DNA of 64,000 bases from CAWUEX02 sp963921305. Its GTDB lineage: Bacteria; Pseudomonadota; Alphaproteobacteria; Rhodospirillales; Rhodospirillaceae. Positions 36,375-45,543 of this stretch are shown in pieces. The position numbers were made by a program, and so were the translations under genes. Within the stretch, counting starts at the first letter, position 1; each line of letters opens with the position of its first letter. The stretch lies in the NCBI GenBank assembly GCA_963921305.4, contig CAWUEX030000002.1:186001-250000 (forward strand), given 5' to 3'. A model generated the notes under the pieces. The model had not been told where the DNA came from. It saw only the letters and a program-made list of their open reading frames with translations, and made no database searches.

Positions 36375-37619
36375 TCACATGCCGCGGCGCGTTTGGCGCG
36401 CGGGCCATTTGTGAACAAAGTGTAGCAAGATGAGGCTTAGCAAGACGAGAGCGATGCCTCCAGCCGCCATACCTTCAACGCTCACGTTCCGGTCGATGAG
36501 CCATCCCGTCACGACCATCACGCCTGACGCGACTGACACGTTCAGGAACACATTGAACGAGCGGATTGCTCCCATGTGTTTGGTGCCATAGAACTCCGCC
36601 CAGATGGTGACCATCAAAATCAGAGAGAAACCAAATGTCAGACCGCAAAAGGCCATGACTAAGGCGATTGCAGTTGGGTGATCTATACCGAACAAGACAA
36701 CCAAGGCCGGCACCAGAGGCCACAAACTCCAGCTCACCAGCTTGAGTGATCCCACCTTGTCGACCAGGACACCGCCACTGAGCATGGCAACCAGAGACGT
36801 AACGGCATAAACACTGTACCCGCTTGCGAATTGACTGATCGTCCATCCTTTGGCTCCGGCAATGAACACCTGATGAAACTGAATGGAAAAAATCACCGAC
36901 GGCACCACCAGCATGGACGGCTGCAAAAGCCAGAACCTGACATCAAGGAGAACGGCTTTGAGGTCCCATTGACTTTCCTCGCCCGGGCGCTCGTTCCGTT
37001 CAAGGTGGGCCAGTTTTTCGAGGTACACCGCATGACGCCGCCCATGCCCCCACAACTGAAACATCATCAGTGGCAAAATGCCCAACAGCACCGCCCATCC
37101 CGTGAGGTGCCAGGACTCGCGCCAGGAGTAATGGGTTAACAGCGCCGCCCCGATGAGCGGGAAGATGGCGTAGCCGAGGGCATAGCCGGTGTTGGCCACG
37201 GCCGCCGCCTTGCCGCGGCTGTCATCGAAGTACCGCGCCATGCTGACTTGCGCGCATACGCCCCACAGGCTTTGCGCCGAAAACCTGACCGCGAGAATGG
37301 CAAAGAACAGCATGAACGGTGTGGCCGCACTTGAGAGAAACCAGCAGCCCACAGCCACAAGAACTGTCGTGCCGCCAGCAAAGACACGCAGATCAAGCTT
37401 GTCGATCAACTGGCCAGTCGCGAGAAGGACGAGCGATCCGAGAATGGTGGCAAATCCGTATATCGCCGCCAGCTCGCCGTTGGTCAAATCCAGATCGGCC
37501 CTGATATCCGCATTGAACAGAGCAATGTAAAAGGTTTGCCCAAGTGCGACGAAAACGTTGAGCGCGAATCCGAAGCTGAGGAACCTGGGATTGCTGAGAA
37601 GGAATCTGAGATAGCTCAT
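36375..37619 (-). CDS. MFS transporter
   Basis: A 414-residue, about 12-helix major facilitator protein. The loop between helices 2 and 3 ('GQLIDKLDLRVFAGG') corresponds to the MFS signature, and a central basic loop ('LERNERPGEESQWD') separates the two halves. The direction of transport cannot be told. The start shares its A with the preceding alpha/beta-hydrolase stop (TAATG), so the transporter is translationally tied to the hydrolases. In this setting it likely carries a small organic acid, alcohol or amide (inferred). Confidence 0.88.
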   Translation of the reverse strand: MSYLRFLLSNPRFLSFGFALNVFVALGQTFYIALFNADIRADLDLTNGELAAIYGFATILGSLVLLATGQLIDKLDLRVFAGGTTVLVAVGCWFLSSAATPFMLFFAILAVRFSAQSLWGVCAQVSMARYFDDSRGKAAAVANTGYALGYAIFPLIGAALLTHYSWRESWHLTGWAVLLGILPLMMFQLWGHGRRHAVYLEKLAHLERNERPGEESQWDLKAVLLDVRFWLLQPSMLVVPSVIFSIQFHQVFIAGAKGWTISQFASGYSVYAVTSLVAMLSGGVLVDKVGSLKLVSWSLWPLVPALVVLFGIDHPTAIALVMAFCGLTFGFSLILMVTIWAEFYGTKHMGAIRSFNVFLNVSVASGVMVVTGWLIDRNVSVEGMAAGGIALVLLSLILLHFVHKWPARQTRRGM

Positions 37620-38443
37620 TACACTGGGTCGGACGCATCCAAGAACGCGCAGACATCAGCGGCGATCTCTTCGGCGTGGGAGTCCCATCCGGAGGGACCA
37701 TAAATGTCGAGACGTTCTTTCATCACAGAGCGTTCGAGCAGAGATGCGGCCCGCCGCGTGTTCTCGCTGAGCGTATCCCGCAACACATAAAGCAACACGG
37801 GCTGTTTCACATCCGGGAGGCGTGCTGCCGTGTCGTACGCGAACACGGCCTCCGGTCCGTACCAGGAGCGTGTGCCCGAACGTATGCGTTCGACAAATAA
37901 CTCCAGCCGCCGCTCGGGTGCGATCCCGCGCAGCCCATTGGTCACTTGAGCATCGAAATATGATGAGACGTAGTCTGGGTCAGTGAACAAGGGCCGCGGT
38001 TCACCGAACCCGGCGCGATTTCTCTCAAGCTCCTGTGCTGTAAACAGTGCCAGACTGCTGAGGACCACGCGCCGGACTAAGTCAGGCCGGGACGCCGCGA
38101 GTTCGACACAAATTTGGGTGCCGGTGTGAAAGCCGAGAACATCGACCTGGTGGCCATCGCCGAAGCCGAGGCGACCTAGAGCGGTGGCAAGGGCATCGGC
38201 GTAGTCTTCTATTGTTGGAACGGGCGTAGGGCCATCGGAACTGCCAAAGCCAGGTGTATCGGGACAGAGAACTTGGCGGTCGGTCGCCATGTGCTGTTGA
38301 AACACGGCGAACTGGGCGCCGGAGATCGGACTTTGGTGAAAACACACCAGAGGGACGTGATCCCCCTCTTGTTCGGGGCCTGCCTCGGTGACGTGAACCT
38401 GTCCGAACGGTCCGTCGACATATCTTTTATTGAGCGCAGCCAT
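37619..38443 (-). CDS. Alpha/beta-hydrolase-fold protein with His at the nucleophile position
   Basis: A 274-residue alpha/beta hydrolase. The oxyanion strand 'LVCFHQSPISG' and 'CPDTPGFGSSD' are clear, but the nucleophile elbow reads G104-F-H106-T-G, with His where Ser, Asp or Cys is expected. A C-terminal His in 'WDSHAEEIA' could be the usual catalytic His. The paralogue downstream of it in the reading order, 38449-39279, has the same substitution, so it is not a sequencing error. Possible roles are a non-hydrolytic lyase, a cofactor-free oxygenase-like reaction, or a phospho- or His-nucleophile chemistry. Start: ATG at 38443. Confidence 0.87.
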   Translation of the reverse strand: MAALNKRYVDGPFGQVHVTEAGPEQEGDHVPLVCFHQSPISGAQFAVFQQHMATDRQVLCPDTPGFGSSDGPTPVPTIEDYADALATALGRLGFGDGHQVDVLGFHTGTQICVELAASRPDLVRRVVLSSLALFTAQELERNRAGFGEPRPLFTDPDYVSSYFDAQVTNGLRGIAPERRLELFVERIRSGTRSWYGPEAVFAYDTAARLPDVKQPVLLYVLRDTLSENTRRAASLLERSVMKERLDIYGPSGWDSHAEEIAADVCAFLDASDPV

Positions 38444-38448
38444 CACAC

Positions 38449-39279
38449 CTAGAGCGCGTCGGCGAAGTGCCGGACCGCTGTGGCCAATTCCTCCGCATGG
38501 ACATCCCACGCTGTACCATGCGGGATATGGGCCATCTCCCGGACCTCGACATTCGGGATCAGTGTGCCGGCGCGGCGGCTGTTGTCTGCCAGCATATCGT
38601 CAAGCACGAGAATTAGAGCTGGTTGCGTGAGTTTTTGCAGTTGCCCTTCGGCATCGTAACTCATCACCGCGTCCGGCGCATAAGACGCTTGCATGCCCGA
38701 CCGCATGCGTTCCGCAAAGAGCGCCAGACGCCGCTCCGGTGGAATTTCTGGACGCCCATCGAGAACCGTCTGTTTGTAGGTGCTGGCGACGAAGTCAGGA
38801 TCGGTAAAATATCCGGGCGGACCACCGAAGCGCTCCAGCATCATTTTCTTCTGTTCGTCAGAAAACAAGGCGACGGAGGGATAGGCGATGCTGCGCACCA
38901 AGTCCGGACGAATAACGGCAAGCTCGGTGCCAATCACGCTACCCGTGTGCCCGCCGAATACATCGACCGGCCCCTGTCCATCCTTGCCGAAGCCGAGAGA
39001 GTCCAGCATCTCGGCCATAGCGGCGGCGTAATCCGTGATCGTCACCGGTCCCGGCGGGGTATCGGAGCCGCCAAATCCCGGCGTATCGGGACATAGAACC
39101 AGGCGGTCTTTCGCGAGTTCGTCCTGAAAGGGCTGATATTGCAGACCGGACATTGGGCTTTGGTGAAAACATACTACGGGTGTAGGCGTCGATGCGCCCT
39201 GCGCCGGTTTCGCCTCTCGGAAATGCACTTGCCCGAATGGTCCGTCGGCGTAGCCGCGGCGTACCGCGATGTTCTGCAT
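38449..39279 (-). CDS. Alpha/beta-hydrolase-fold protein with His at the nucleophile position (paralogue)
   Basis: A 276-residue paralogue of the next gene (shared 'YADGPFGQVH', 'VCFHQSPMSG', 'LCPDTPGFGGSD', 'DVHAEELA'). The elbow is G109-G-H111-T-G, again with His replacing the nucleophilic Ser. It is the first gene of the operon. I chose the ATG at 39279 because GAGGGG lies six bases upstream; an in-frame ATG at 39291 would add four residues. Sequence divergence between the two paralogues elsewhere suggests separate substrates or a heteromer. Confidence 0.87.
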   Translation of the reverse strand: MQNIAVRRGYADGPFGQVHFREAKPAQGASTPTPVVCFHQSPMSGLQYQPFQDELAKDRLVLCPDTPGFGGSDTPPGPVTITDYAAAMAEMLDSLGFGKDGQGPVDVFGGHTGSVIGTELAVIRPDLVRSIAYPSVALFSDEQKKMMLERFGGPPGYFTDPDFVASTYKQTVLDGRPEIPPERRLALFAERMRSGMQASYAPDAVMSYDAEGQLQKLTQPALILVLDDMLADNSRRAGTLIPNVEVREMAHIPHGTAWDVHAEELATAVRHFADAL

Positions 39280-39297
39280 GATGCCCCTCATCCACTT

Positions 39298-39340
39298 ATT
39301 ATATTCTCGTGCGCCCGTCTGTACGCTACGGTTCGCACGA
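39298..39340 (-). promoter_or_regulatory. Candidate promoter/operator of the hydrolase-MFS operon
   Basis: On the minus strand TATAAT (39303-39298) lies about 20 bases upstream of the operon start codon at 39279. Upstream of it, TCGTGCG (39307-39313) and CGCACGA (39334-39340) form a 7-bp inverted repeat with a 20-base spacer that would straddle the -35 position. No good -35 hexamer is seen. This is the pattern of a regulated promoter; the regulator is not identifiable in the window. Confidence 0.4.
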
Positions 39341-39435
39341 CTTGTTAGCAATCGGTTCGACGCAGCACGCACGTACCGGTTCACGAAGCGACCAAATCAC
39401 GCCGCCCGCCACAAACGGATTGTATGACCTAGAAG

Positions 39436-41364
39436 ATGGCCGGACCCCAAAACATTTCCCCTGCCGACGCGCTGCAGGTGGCAAGCACGTATGTAAATGG
39501 GGGCCGCTTTGCGGAGGCCGTGCAGCTGAGTCGGTCGGTGCTGCAAAGCCAGCCGAAGAATGCGGATGCACTCCACATACTAGGGTTGTCCTTGTACCAC
39601 TTGGGGCAGTACGAGCAGGCGGCGCAGGCTCTGTCGTCTGCATTTAAAGCGCGATCATCAGACGCCGCGATCGCCAACAGCTACGCTCTGGCATTGATCG
39701 CCCTTGACCGCACGGATGATGCGGCTGCCCGGCTGGAGAAATTTGCCCGCAAAGGAAAGCTGACAGCGGCGGGGCTATCCACGCTTGGCGATTGCCGGTT
39801 ACGTCAAAACCAGCCCAAGAAAGCACTGGCCTGCTTTGAGAAAGCTCTCAAGGAGTCGCCAACCCTGATAGCGGCCCGCGTCAACTATGGCGAAGCGCTC
39901 AAACAATCCGGCGATGTGGCCGGTGCCATCACGCATTACAAAGATCTGGTTCATAGCGACCCGTCCGCGGCATCTGCCTGGCGCAACCTCGGACTGGCGC
40001 TTCAAGATGCGGAACGGTTCGGCGAAAGCACTGAAGCCCTGGAGACATACCTCACCCACCGCCCCGATGACCTGCAGTCGCGGCTGTCTCTTGCCGCGGG
40101 TTTTTTTCAAACCGCAGCGTTTGAGCGCGCACTGGCGGAAATAGACAGGGTGTTAACTGTGGCCCCCACCCATGCCGAAGCATGGAACAACAAAGGGTTG
40201 GCGCTGCGCACTCTAGAACGTCTGACTGACGCGGAAGCAGCCTTTCAAAAGGCAATCTCTTACGACCCCACCCTTACCGAGGCGCGCACCAATTTGGCCC
40301 ACCTCGTGCACGACATCCGCGGGATCGATGCTGCTCTAGAGGTCTTTGACCAAGCCATCGCGGACGGCGCGAACATAGAAAAAGCGCATGTCGATCGCGG
40401 CTTTCCCCTGCTGATTGAAGGCCGGATCAAAGAAGGATGGGCGGAATACAGGTGGTCTGAGGCGCCGCAAGAGCAGCGGCCAGGATGGCGGCCCTATCGC
40501 ACCCCCGCCTGGACCGGGCAGGATCTGGCCGGCAAAACGATTTTGATATGGGGCGAACAGGGCGTGGGCGACGAGATCATCTACGCGAGCATGATCCCCG
40601 AAGTGATCGCGCAGGCCGGCAAAGTGATCATCGAGTGCGAGCCGCGTTTGGCGCCTCTGTTCAAACGCTCGTTCCCAGGCACAGAAACAATTGCGCGCGA
40701 AACAGAAATCGCACCGGCCATGAAAGACCGGAGCATCGACTACCATATCTCGTCGGCCGACCTCTGCCCGCTGCTGCGGCCCGGTCTCTCGGCGTTCACG
40801 GGCGGGCAGCCATACCTTTCCGCCGATCCAACAAAACGGGATTCATTGCGCGCAGAATACTCCGGCGAGTTGGCCCGGGCGCCCTTGGTCGGTATTGCCT
40901 GGCGCAGCGGGCGAAAAAACAATGCTTGGCTGAAGTCGGTGCCTTTGGCGGACTGGCCGCCAATTTTCGCGACACGCGGCCCCGCGTTCGTGTCGCTTCA
41001 GTATGGTGATCACAGAGCCGAAATCGAAGACGCGGAAGCACGATTCGGGACACAAATTATGCGCGACGGCGAAATCGATCCGTTAGAGGACCTAGACGGA
41101 TTCGCCAGCCAAGTTGCAGCGATGGATCTGGTGCTGACCAACAGCAATACCGCAGCTCATGTCGCGGGCGCGCTGGGTGTTCCCACGTGGGTGATGGTTC
41201 CCCGCGCAGGTTCAGGCGGCATGCCCTGGTATTGGCTGCGGCAAGGTACCGCCTGCCCCTGGTATGCTTCGGTCCGCCTTTACCGGCAAACCCGATTCCA
41301 AAATTGGGAGTCCACCATTAGCGCCGTCGCCGCAGATATGGCAGAGTTTGCCAAGGCATTCTGA
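39436..41364 (+). CDS. TPR protein with C-terminal glycosyltransferase-like domain
   Basis: A 642-residue protein. Residues 10-340 are nine or so tetratricopeptide repeats ('ALHILGLSLYHLGQYEQAAQAL', 'AWNNKGLALRTLERLTDAEAAF' are two). The C-terminal 290 residues are GT-B-like: 'ILIWGEQGVGDEIIYASMIPEV' and 'LVLTNSNTAAHVAGALGVPTWVMVP' match the GT9/heptosyltransferase-like domain often fused to TPRs. Such proteins are often found with flagellin or surface glycan genes. Here it stands between the hydrolase operon and a solute-binding protein, so its target is unknown. Confidence 0.85.
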   Translation: MAGPQNISPADALQVASTYVNGGRFAEAVQLSRSVLQSQPKNADALHILGLSLYHLGQYEQAAQALSSAFKARSSDAAIANSYALALIALDRTDDAAARLEKFARKGKLTAAGLSTLGDCRLRQNQPKKALACFEKALKESPTLIAARVNYGEALKQSGDVAGAITHYKDLVHSDPSAASAWRNLGLALQDAERFGESTEALETYLTHRPDDLQSRLSLAAGFFQTAAFERALAEIDRVLTVAPTHAEAWNNKGLALRTLERLTDAEAAFQKAISYDPTLTEARTNLAHLVHDIRGIDAALEVFDQAIADGANIEKAHVDRGFPLLIEGRIKEGWAEYRWSEAPQEQRPGWRPYRTPAWTGQDLAGKTILIWGEQGVGDEIIYASMIPEVIAQAGKVIIECEPRLAPLFKRSFPGTETIARETEIAPAMKDRSIDYHISSADLCPLLRPGLSAFTGGQPYLSADPTKRDSLRAEYSGELARAPLVGIAWRSGRKNNAWLKSVPLADWPPIFATRGPAFVSLQYGDHRAEIEDAEARFGTQIMRDGEIDPLEDLDGFASQVAAMDLVLTNSNTAAHVAGALGVPTWVMVPRAGSGGMPWYWLRQGTACPWYASVRLYRQTRFQNWESTISAVAADMAEFAKAF

Positions 41365-41374
41365 AGCCTTGCGG

Positions 41375-42907
41375 ATGCCGCAGAAAAAGAGTCTCCGTGT
41401 GACACTTAGCCGCCGCCACAGCCTGTCTCTTCTTGCCGGCGCCAGTCTCGGCACCACCTTTGCGCGTGCTCAATCAGACAATGTGGTTCGTATTGGCTTG
41501 GGCGGCTTGCCCATCGAGCGGGGCAACGCGTTCTCTAACATTCAGGTGCCGAGCATCCTCGTGACCGGCGGTATCTTCGACGGTCTGACGCGGATGACAA
41601 AAAGCGGGGAGATCATACCGTGGCTGGCCACGTCTTGGCAGGCGCTGGACGACACCACATGGCGGTTCACCCTGCGCGACAACGTCGAATTTTCCAACGG
41701 TGAAGTTTTCGACGCGGGTGCCGTCAAACACACGGTCGACTATCTGAGCGGTCCCGGCCCGCAGACCGAAGGACTAAGGCGGGACTTTAGATTTCTTGAC
41801 GGCGCAGATGTAATCGACCGGTGGACTGTGGATATCAAGACCTCGGTGCCGGTGCCGATGTTCCCCCGCTATGCCTGCGTTCTTCTCATTGTCGCACCAC
41901 AGGCCTGGCAAGACATGGGCATTCGCGAGTTTTCGTTGAACCCGGTTGGAACCGGCCCGTTGGTGGTCGAGGGATGGGAACCCGCACGCGCCTTAATGCG
42001 CGCCAACCCGACATCTTGGCGCCAGCTGCAAGTCGACGGCATAGAGTTTATCGTCCTGCCAGACCCGTCGGCCCGGCTTCAGGCGCTGCTGTCCGGTGCT
42101 CTGGATGCGGCGTATCAGATGGGTCCGGACGATATCACGGTCATTGAGGGTGAGGGCGGCAGCATCTCGACCGTTAAAGACGGTGCCGCGTCTTCGATCA
42201 TGCTTCAGTTTGGCGAGGGGTACGATACGCCGCTGCGCGACCAACGTGTGCGCCAGGCGCTCAATCATGCTGTCGACAAGCAAACCATCGTCGACATTCT
42301 GATGGGTGGCCAGACCGTCGTTTCCTCCCAACCGGCCGTGCGGGAGGCCTACGGATACGATCCGGCGTTGCAACCGTACGCCTACGATCCAGACCAAGCG
42401 CGCACCCTGCTTAAGGAGGCAGGAGTCGCCGACGGCTTTGACATGACGATCTTAACGTCCGGAGGCGGCACAAATGGCGCGTTCATCGTACAGCGGGTCG
42501 CGGCAGACCTTGTGCGGGCCGGAGTCCGCGCCACCATTCAGACTCGCCCGGTGATGCAGTTCCTGGGCGACTTCGTCCGCGGGCGCATTTCCACGGATGC
42601 GTTTACCTTGCAGTGGGGGTCCTACCCGCTGCTCGATGCCATCCAGATGACCAACATCAACTCTTGCCGCAAAACCCAGCCCTGGTTTTGCGATGAGACG
42701 ATTCAGCCGGTCATTGAGGCCGCATGGTTAGAAACGGATCCGCAGCAAGCCTTGGCCCTGCGCCAGGACGTCATGGGCTATTACCGGGATATCGCCCCGA
42801 GCATCTTTCTCTATGAAAACATTGCCTTTACCGGCCTTAGCCCGCGCACCCAGGGGCATAGCCAAACTTTTGGATATATTGATTTTGAGGGCATCAGCCT
42901 GTCTTAA
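41375..42907 (+). CDS. ABC transporter substrate-binding protein, SBP_bac_5 (peptide/nickel) family
   Basis: A 510-residue periplasmic binding protein of the oligopeptide/dipeptide/nickel class. The N-terminus 'LSRRHSLSLLAGASLGTTFARA' is a likely twin-arginine signal with cleavage near residue 31. 'GLTRMTKSGEIIPWLATSW' and 'DQRVRQALNHAVDKQTIV' are family signatures. No permease or ATPase gene is adjacent, so it must work with a transporter encoded elsewhere or as a stand-alone binding protein. It begins 10 bases after the TPR gene. The start is provisional, since the ribosome site is poor. Confidence 0.88.
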   Translation: MPQKKSLRVTLSRRHSLSLLAGASLGTTFARAQSDNVVRIGLGGLPIERGNAFSNIQVPSILVTGGIFDGLTRMTKSGEIIPWLATSWQALDDTTWRFTLRDNVEFSNGEVFDAGAVKHTVDYLSGPGPQTEGLRRDFRFLDGADVIDRWTVDIKTSVPVPMFPRYACVLLIVAPQAWQDMGIREFSLNPVGTGPLVVEGWEPARALMRANPTSWRQLQVDGIEFIVLPDPSARLQALLSGALDAAYQMGPDDITVIEGEGGSISTVKDGAASSIMLQFGEGYDTPLRDQRVRQALNHAVDKQTIVDILMGGQTVVSSQPAVREAYGYDPALQPYAYDPDQARTLLKEAGVADGFDMTILTSGGGTNGAFIVQRVAADLVRAGVRATIQTRPVMQFLGDFVRGRISTDAFTLQWGSYPLLDAIQMTNINSCRKTQPWFCDETIQPVIEAAWLETDPQQALALRQDVMGYYRDIAPSIFLYENIAFTGLSPRTQGHSQTFGYIDFEGISLS

Positions 42908-43090
42908 CCTCATGCAGGCTAAGGTCTTGATCCGACTCCCGATTTTGGCCGTATCATAAATGAGTAGCCAAAATGCGGTCAGCCCAGCGTTCATGCTTAA
43001 GGGGATGGGTTTGGCTGGTTACGACTAAGGGCAGAACACTGCATTCGTCACGGTAACGCGACGCACTGCACTAGCGAGAGGGACACGTCC

Positions 43091-44221
43091 ATGTTTATGA
43101 ATTTCTGGTATGCCGCTGAACTGAGCGACAACGTTAAAGAGGAACCCGTGCATGTTCGCATGCTCGGATTTGACTTCGTTTTGTTTAGGGACTCTGGCGG
43201 CAAGGTTCATTGCTTGTCGAACCTGTGCGTCCATCGCGGCGCTTCCCTCGCCCATGGCAAGGTGAAGGGCGATTGTATTGAGTGCCCCTATCACGGCTGG
43301 CAGTTCCAGGGCGAAGACGGCGCGTGCACAAAAATCCCGTCACTGGGACCAGATGCGAAGATTCCGGCCCGCGCCAAAGTGGACAGCTACCCAACGCAAG
43401 AAAAATATGGATTGATCTTCGCCTTCCTTGGCGACCTGCCGGAAAGTGAGCGGCCGCCGATCATGGACATTCCAGAATACGGACAGGACGGCTGGCGCGT
43501 CACAACGCAGGTTTACGAATGGACAGCCAATTATCAGCGCGCCGTCGAAAACACGTTGGACCCGGCGCATACAGAGTTCGTTCACCCGTCTATGGGTTAT
43601 GGCGGGGACAGGGACGACTATCACGTTCCCGACCTGACGCTGATCGAAGAGGATTGGGGCTGCGGCACCATGACGACCTTTGTGTCACCGGACCTGCCGG
43701 ACTCGAAGATGAAAGGGTTAAAGGGTGAGGGCCAGATGGAAGCCGGCGCGGGCAATCACGGCCCCTCAAGCGCTTGGACGCGGTTGCATTTCAGTCCGCA
43801 CGCCTGGGCGCACCAATATGGCTTCTCCACACCCGTAGATGAGAAATTCCTCAAGCGCTACTTCCTGCAAGCCCGCAACTTTCGCACCGATCCGGAAATG
43901 GACACCACCATCAACGAACGCAACACGGCGGTGATGATGCAGGACAAAGTGGTTATTGAGCGCGTCGAACCCTTCTACACACCGGGGTCGTCCACCGAAG
44001 AAGTGCTGGTAAAGGCGGATGCCGTGATCACCCGGTACCGCGAGTACTTAAAAGATTGGGAAGACCGCGGCTGGCGCCTCGATACCGAGAAAGTCGATGC
44101 GTTGCGGGAAGAAAAAGCCTTCGCAATTCCTAGCCCCGCACGGCGGAGCTCAAAGGGTTGGGCGATCGAAGCCGCTCCAACCTTTGCGCCAAGTGCGGCC
44201 ACCAAAGCCGCCGCTGAGTAA
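43091..44221 (+). CDS. Rieske non-heme iron oxygenase, alpha subunit
   Basis: A 376-residue oxygenase. The Rieske 2Fe-2S ligands are C46-x-H48 and C65-x2-H68. The mononuclear iron site is 'NTLDPAHTEFVH' with H160 and H165, the bridging Asp D157 and a later acidic ligand. Family members hydroxylate or O-demethylate aromatics, sterols or other hydrophobic compounds using electrons from a separate ferredoxin/reductase. Neither is encoded nearby. It is followed by a close paralogue and then a TonB-dependent receptor, suggesting uptake and oxidation of a hydrophobic substrate. Confidence 0.93.
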   Translation: MFMNFWYAAELSDNVKEEPVHVRMLGFDFVLFRDSGGKVHCLSNLCVHRGASLAHGKVKGDCIECPYHGWQFQGEDGACTKIPSLGPDAKIPARAKVDSYPTQEKYGLIFAFLGDLPESERPPIMDIPEYGQDGWRVTTQVYEWTANYQRAVENTLDPAHTEFVHPSMGYGGDRDDYHVPDLTLIEEDWGCGTMTTFVSPDLPDSKMKGLKGEGQMEAGAGNHGPSSAWTRLHFSPHAWAHQYGFSTPVDEKFLKRYFLQARNFRTDPEMDTTINERNTAVMMQDKVVIERVEPFYTPGSSTEEVLVKADAVITRYREYLKDWEDRGWRLDTEKVDALREEKAFAIPSPARRSSKGWAIEAAPTFAPSAATKAAAE

Positions 44222-44351
44222 GCATCGGCGCCAAAAACGGGGCAAAGCAGAAAATTGGCCTGCGTTTGATCGAGGTCAAACGCGGGTCTGACGATGCTGC
44301 TTATGGTCCGCCATCCGCAACGAGACGCAGAGCGCAGAGGAGGCAACCGCC

Positions 44352-45482
44352 ATGTACATCAATTTCTGGTACGCCGCAGGTCAATCGGAAGACGTCAAAG
44401 ACCAGCCCGTCAAGGTCAAGATGCTGGGACAGAACTTCGTGCTGTTCCGTGACAGCGCGGGAGTTGTTCACTGCCTCTCCAATGTTTGCACCCACAGGGG
44501 CGGATCACTGGCCGGCGGCAAGCTGCGCGGCGACCGCGTCGAGTGCCCCTATCATGGCTGGCAATTCAATGGCGCCGGTGAGTGCGTCAAAATTCCGTCC
44601 ATCGGTGCAGACGGGAAGATTCCGCCGCGTACCAAAATCGACAGCTATCCGGTGCAGGAAAAATACGGCCTGATCTTCGCGTTTCTCGGCGATCTTCCCG
44701 AGGACGAGAGGCCGCCGATCATGGACATTCCCGAGTACGGCCAGGACGGCTGGAAGCCGACCATTATGTACAACGAGTATGCGGCAAACTATGAGCGGTC
44801 CGTCGAAAATACGCTCGACCCCGGCCACAACGAATTCGTGCACCCGACTCATGGCTTCGAAGGCACCAAAGACGACTACAAGGTGCAGGAGTACGACTTA
44901 GATGTGTCCGACCATGGCTGCGGCTTTACCCTGACGTTCCAGTCGCCCGCCCTGAAGGACGGGACCATGAATAAATTGCGCAACTTCGACGGCGACCTGG
45001 AAGCCGGCACGGGGCACTTCGGGCCGCACCAGACGTGGACACAAATCCATATGTCGCCGACAAATTGGTTCCACCAGTACACCTTCCGCACGCCGGTCGA
45101 CGAAGGGCAAACCCGCAGCTGGCTGGTGAACATGCGTAACGCCTTGCTGGATGACGAACACGACGAACCGATCCAAAAACGGCAACGGGTCATTGCCGAT
45201 CAGGACATTGTTGTGCTGCAAGACCTAGAGCCCGTCGTCGCGCCGTCGACCAACAGCAAAGAAAATATGATGCCGCACGACAAAGCTTTGGTGCGCTACC
45301 GGGAGTTTCTCCGCAGCTACGATGCCAAAGGCTGGCACATCAATACCGGCGCCGTTGCCGCAAACCTCAATAAAGTCGCTTATGCCATCCCAAGCCCCGG
45401 CCGGCGCACCGCGAAGGGATGGGTGATCGACTCCGTTCCCCTTGAAGCACCTGATGCACAAGCGCAACAGGCTGCTGAATAA
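44352..45482 (+). CDS. Rieske non-heme iron oxygenase, alpha subunit (paralogue)
   Basis: A 376-residue paralogue of the previous gene, colinear throughout. Rieske ligands are C46/H48 and C65/H68, and the iron-site histidines are H159 and H164 in 'NTLDPGHNEFVH'. The middle region, which contacts substrate, differs most (for example 'EYDLDVSDHGCGFTLTFQSP'), so the two probably act on different intermediates or form a hetero-oligomer. A very strong AGAGGAGG ribosome site precedes the ATG. The operon ends at the hairpin at 45511-45543. Confidence 0.93.
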   Translation: MYINFWYAAGQSEDVKDQPVKVKMLGQNFVLFRDSAGVVHCLSNVCTHRGGSLAGGKLRGDRVECPYHGWQFNGAGECVKIPSIGADGKIPPRTKIDSYPVQEKYGLIFAFLGDLPEDERPPIMDIPEYGQDGWKPTIMYNEYAANYERSVENTLDPGHNEFVHPTHGFEGTKDDYKVQEYDLDVSDHGCGFTLTFQSPALKDGTMNKLRNFDGDLEAGTGHFGPHQTWTQIHMSPTNWFHQYTFRTPVDEGQTRSWLVNMRNALLDDEHDEPIQKRQRVIADQDIVVLQDLEPVVAPSTNSKENMMPHDKALVRYREFLRSYDAKGWHINTGAVAANLNKVAYAIPSPGRRTAKGWVIDSVPLEAPDAQAQQAAE

Positions 45483-45510
45483 GCACTCAGGAAAACCTAT
45501 CGGGATCGAG

Positions 45511-45543
45511 AAAGGCAGCCATTTGGCTGCCTTTCTTGTTTTA
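45511..45543 (+). terminator. Rho-independent terminator after the Rieske pair
   Basis: GAAAGGCAGCC (45511-45521) pairs with GGCTGCCTTTC (45526-45536) around the loop ATTT, giving an 11-bp stem followed by TTGTTTT. It lies about 30 bases after the second oxygenase stop and separates the oxygenases from the TonB-dependent receptor, which must have its own promoter in 45544-45747. Confidence 0.92.
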
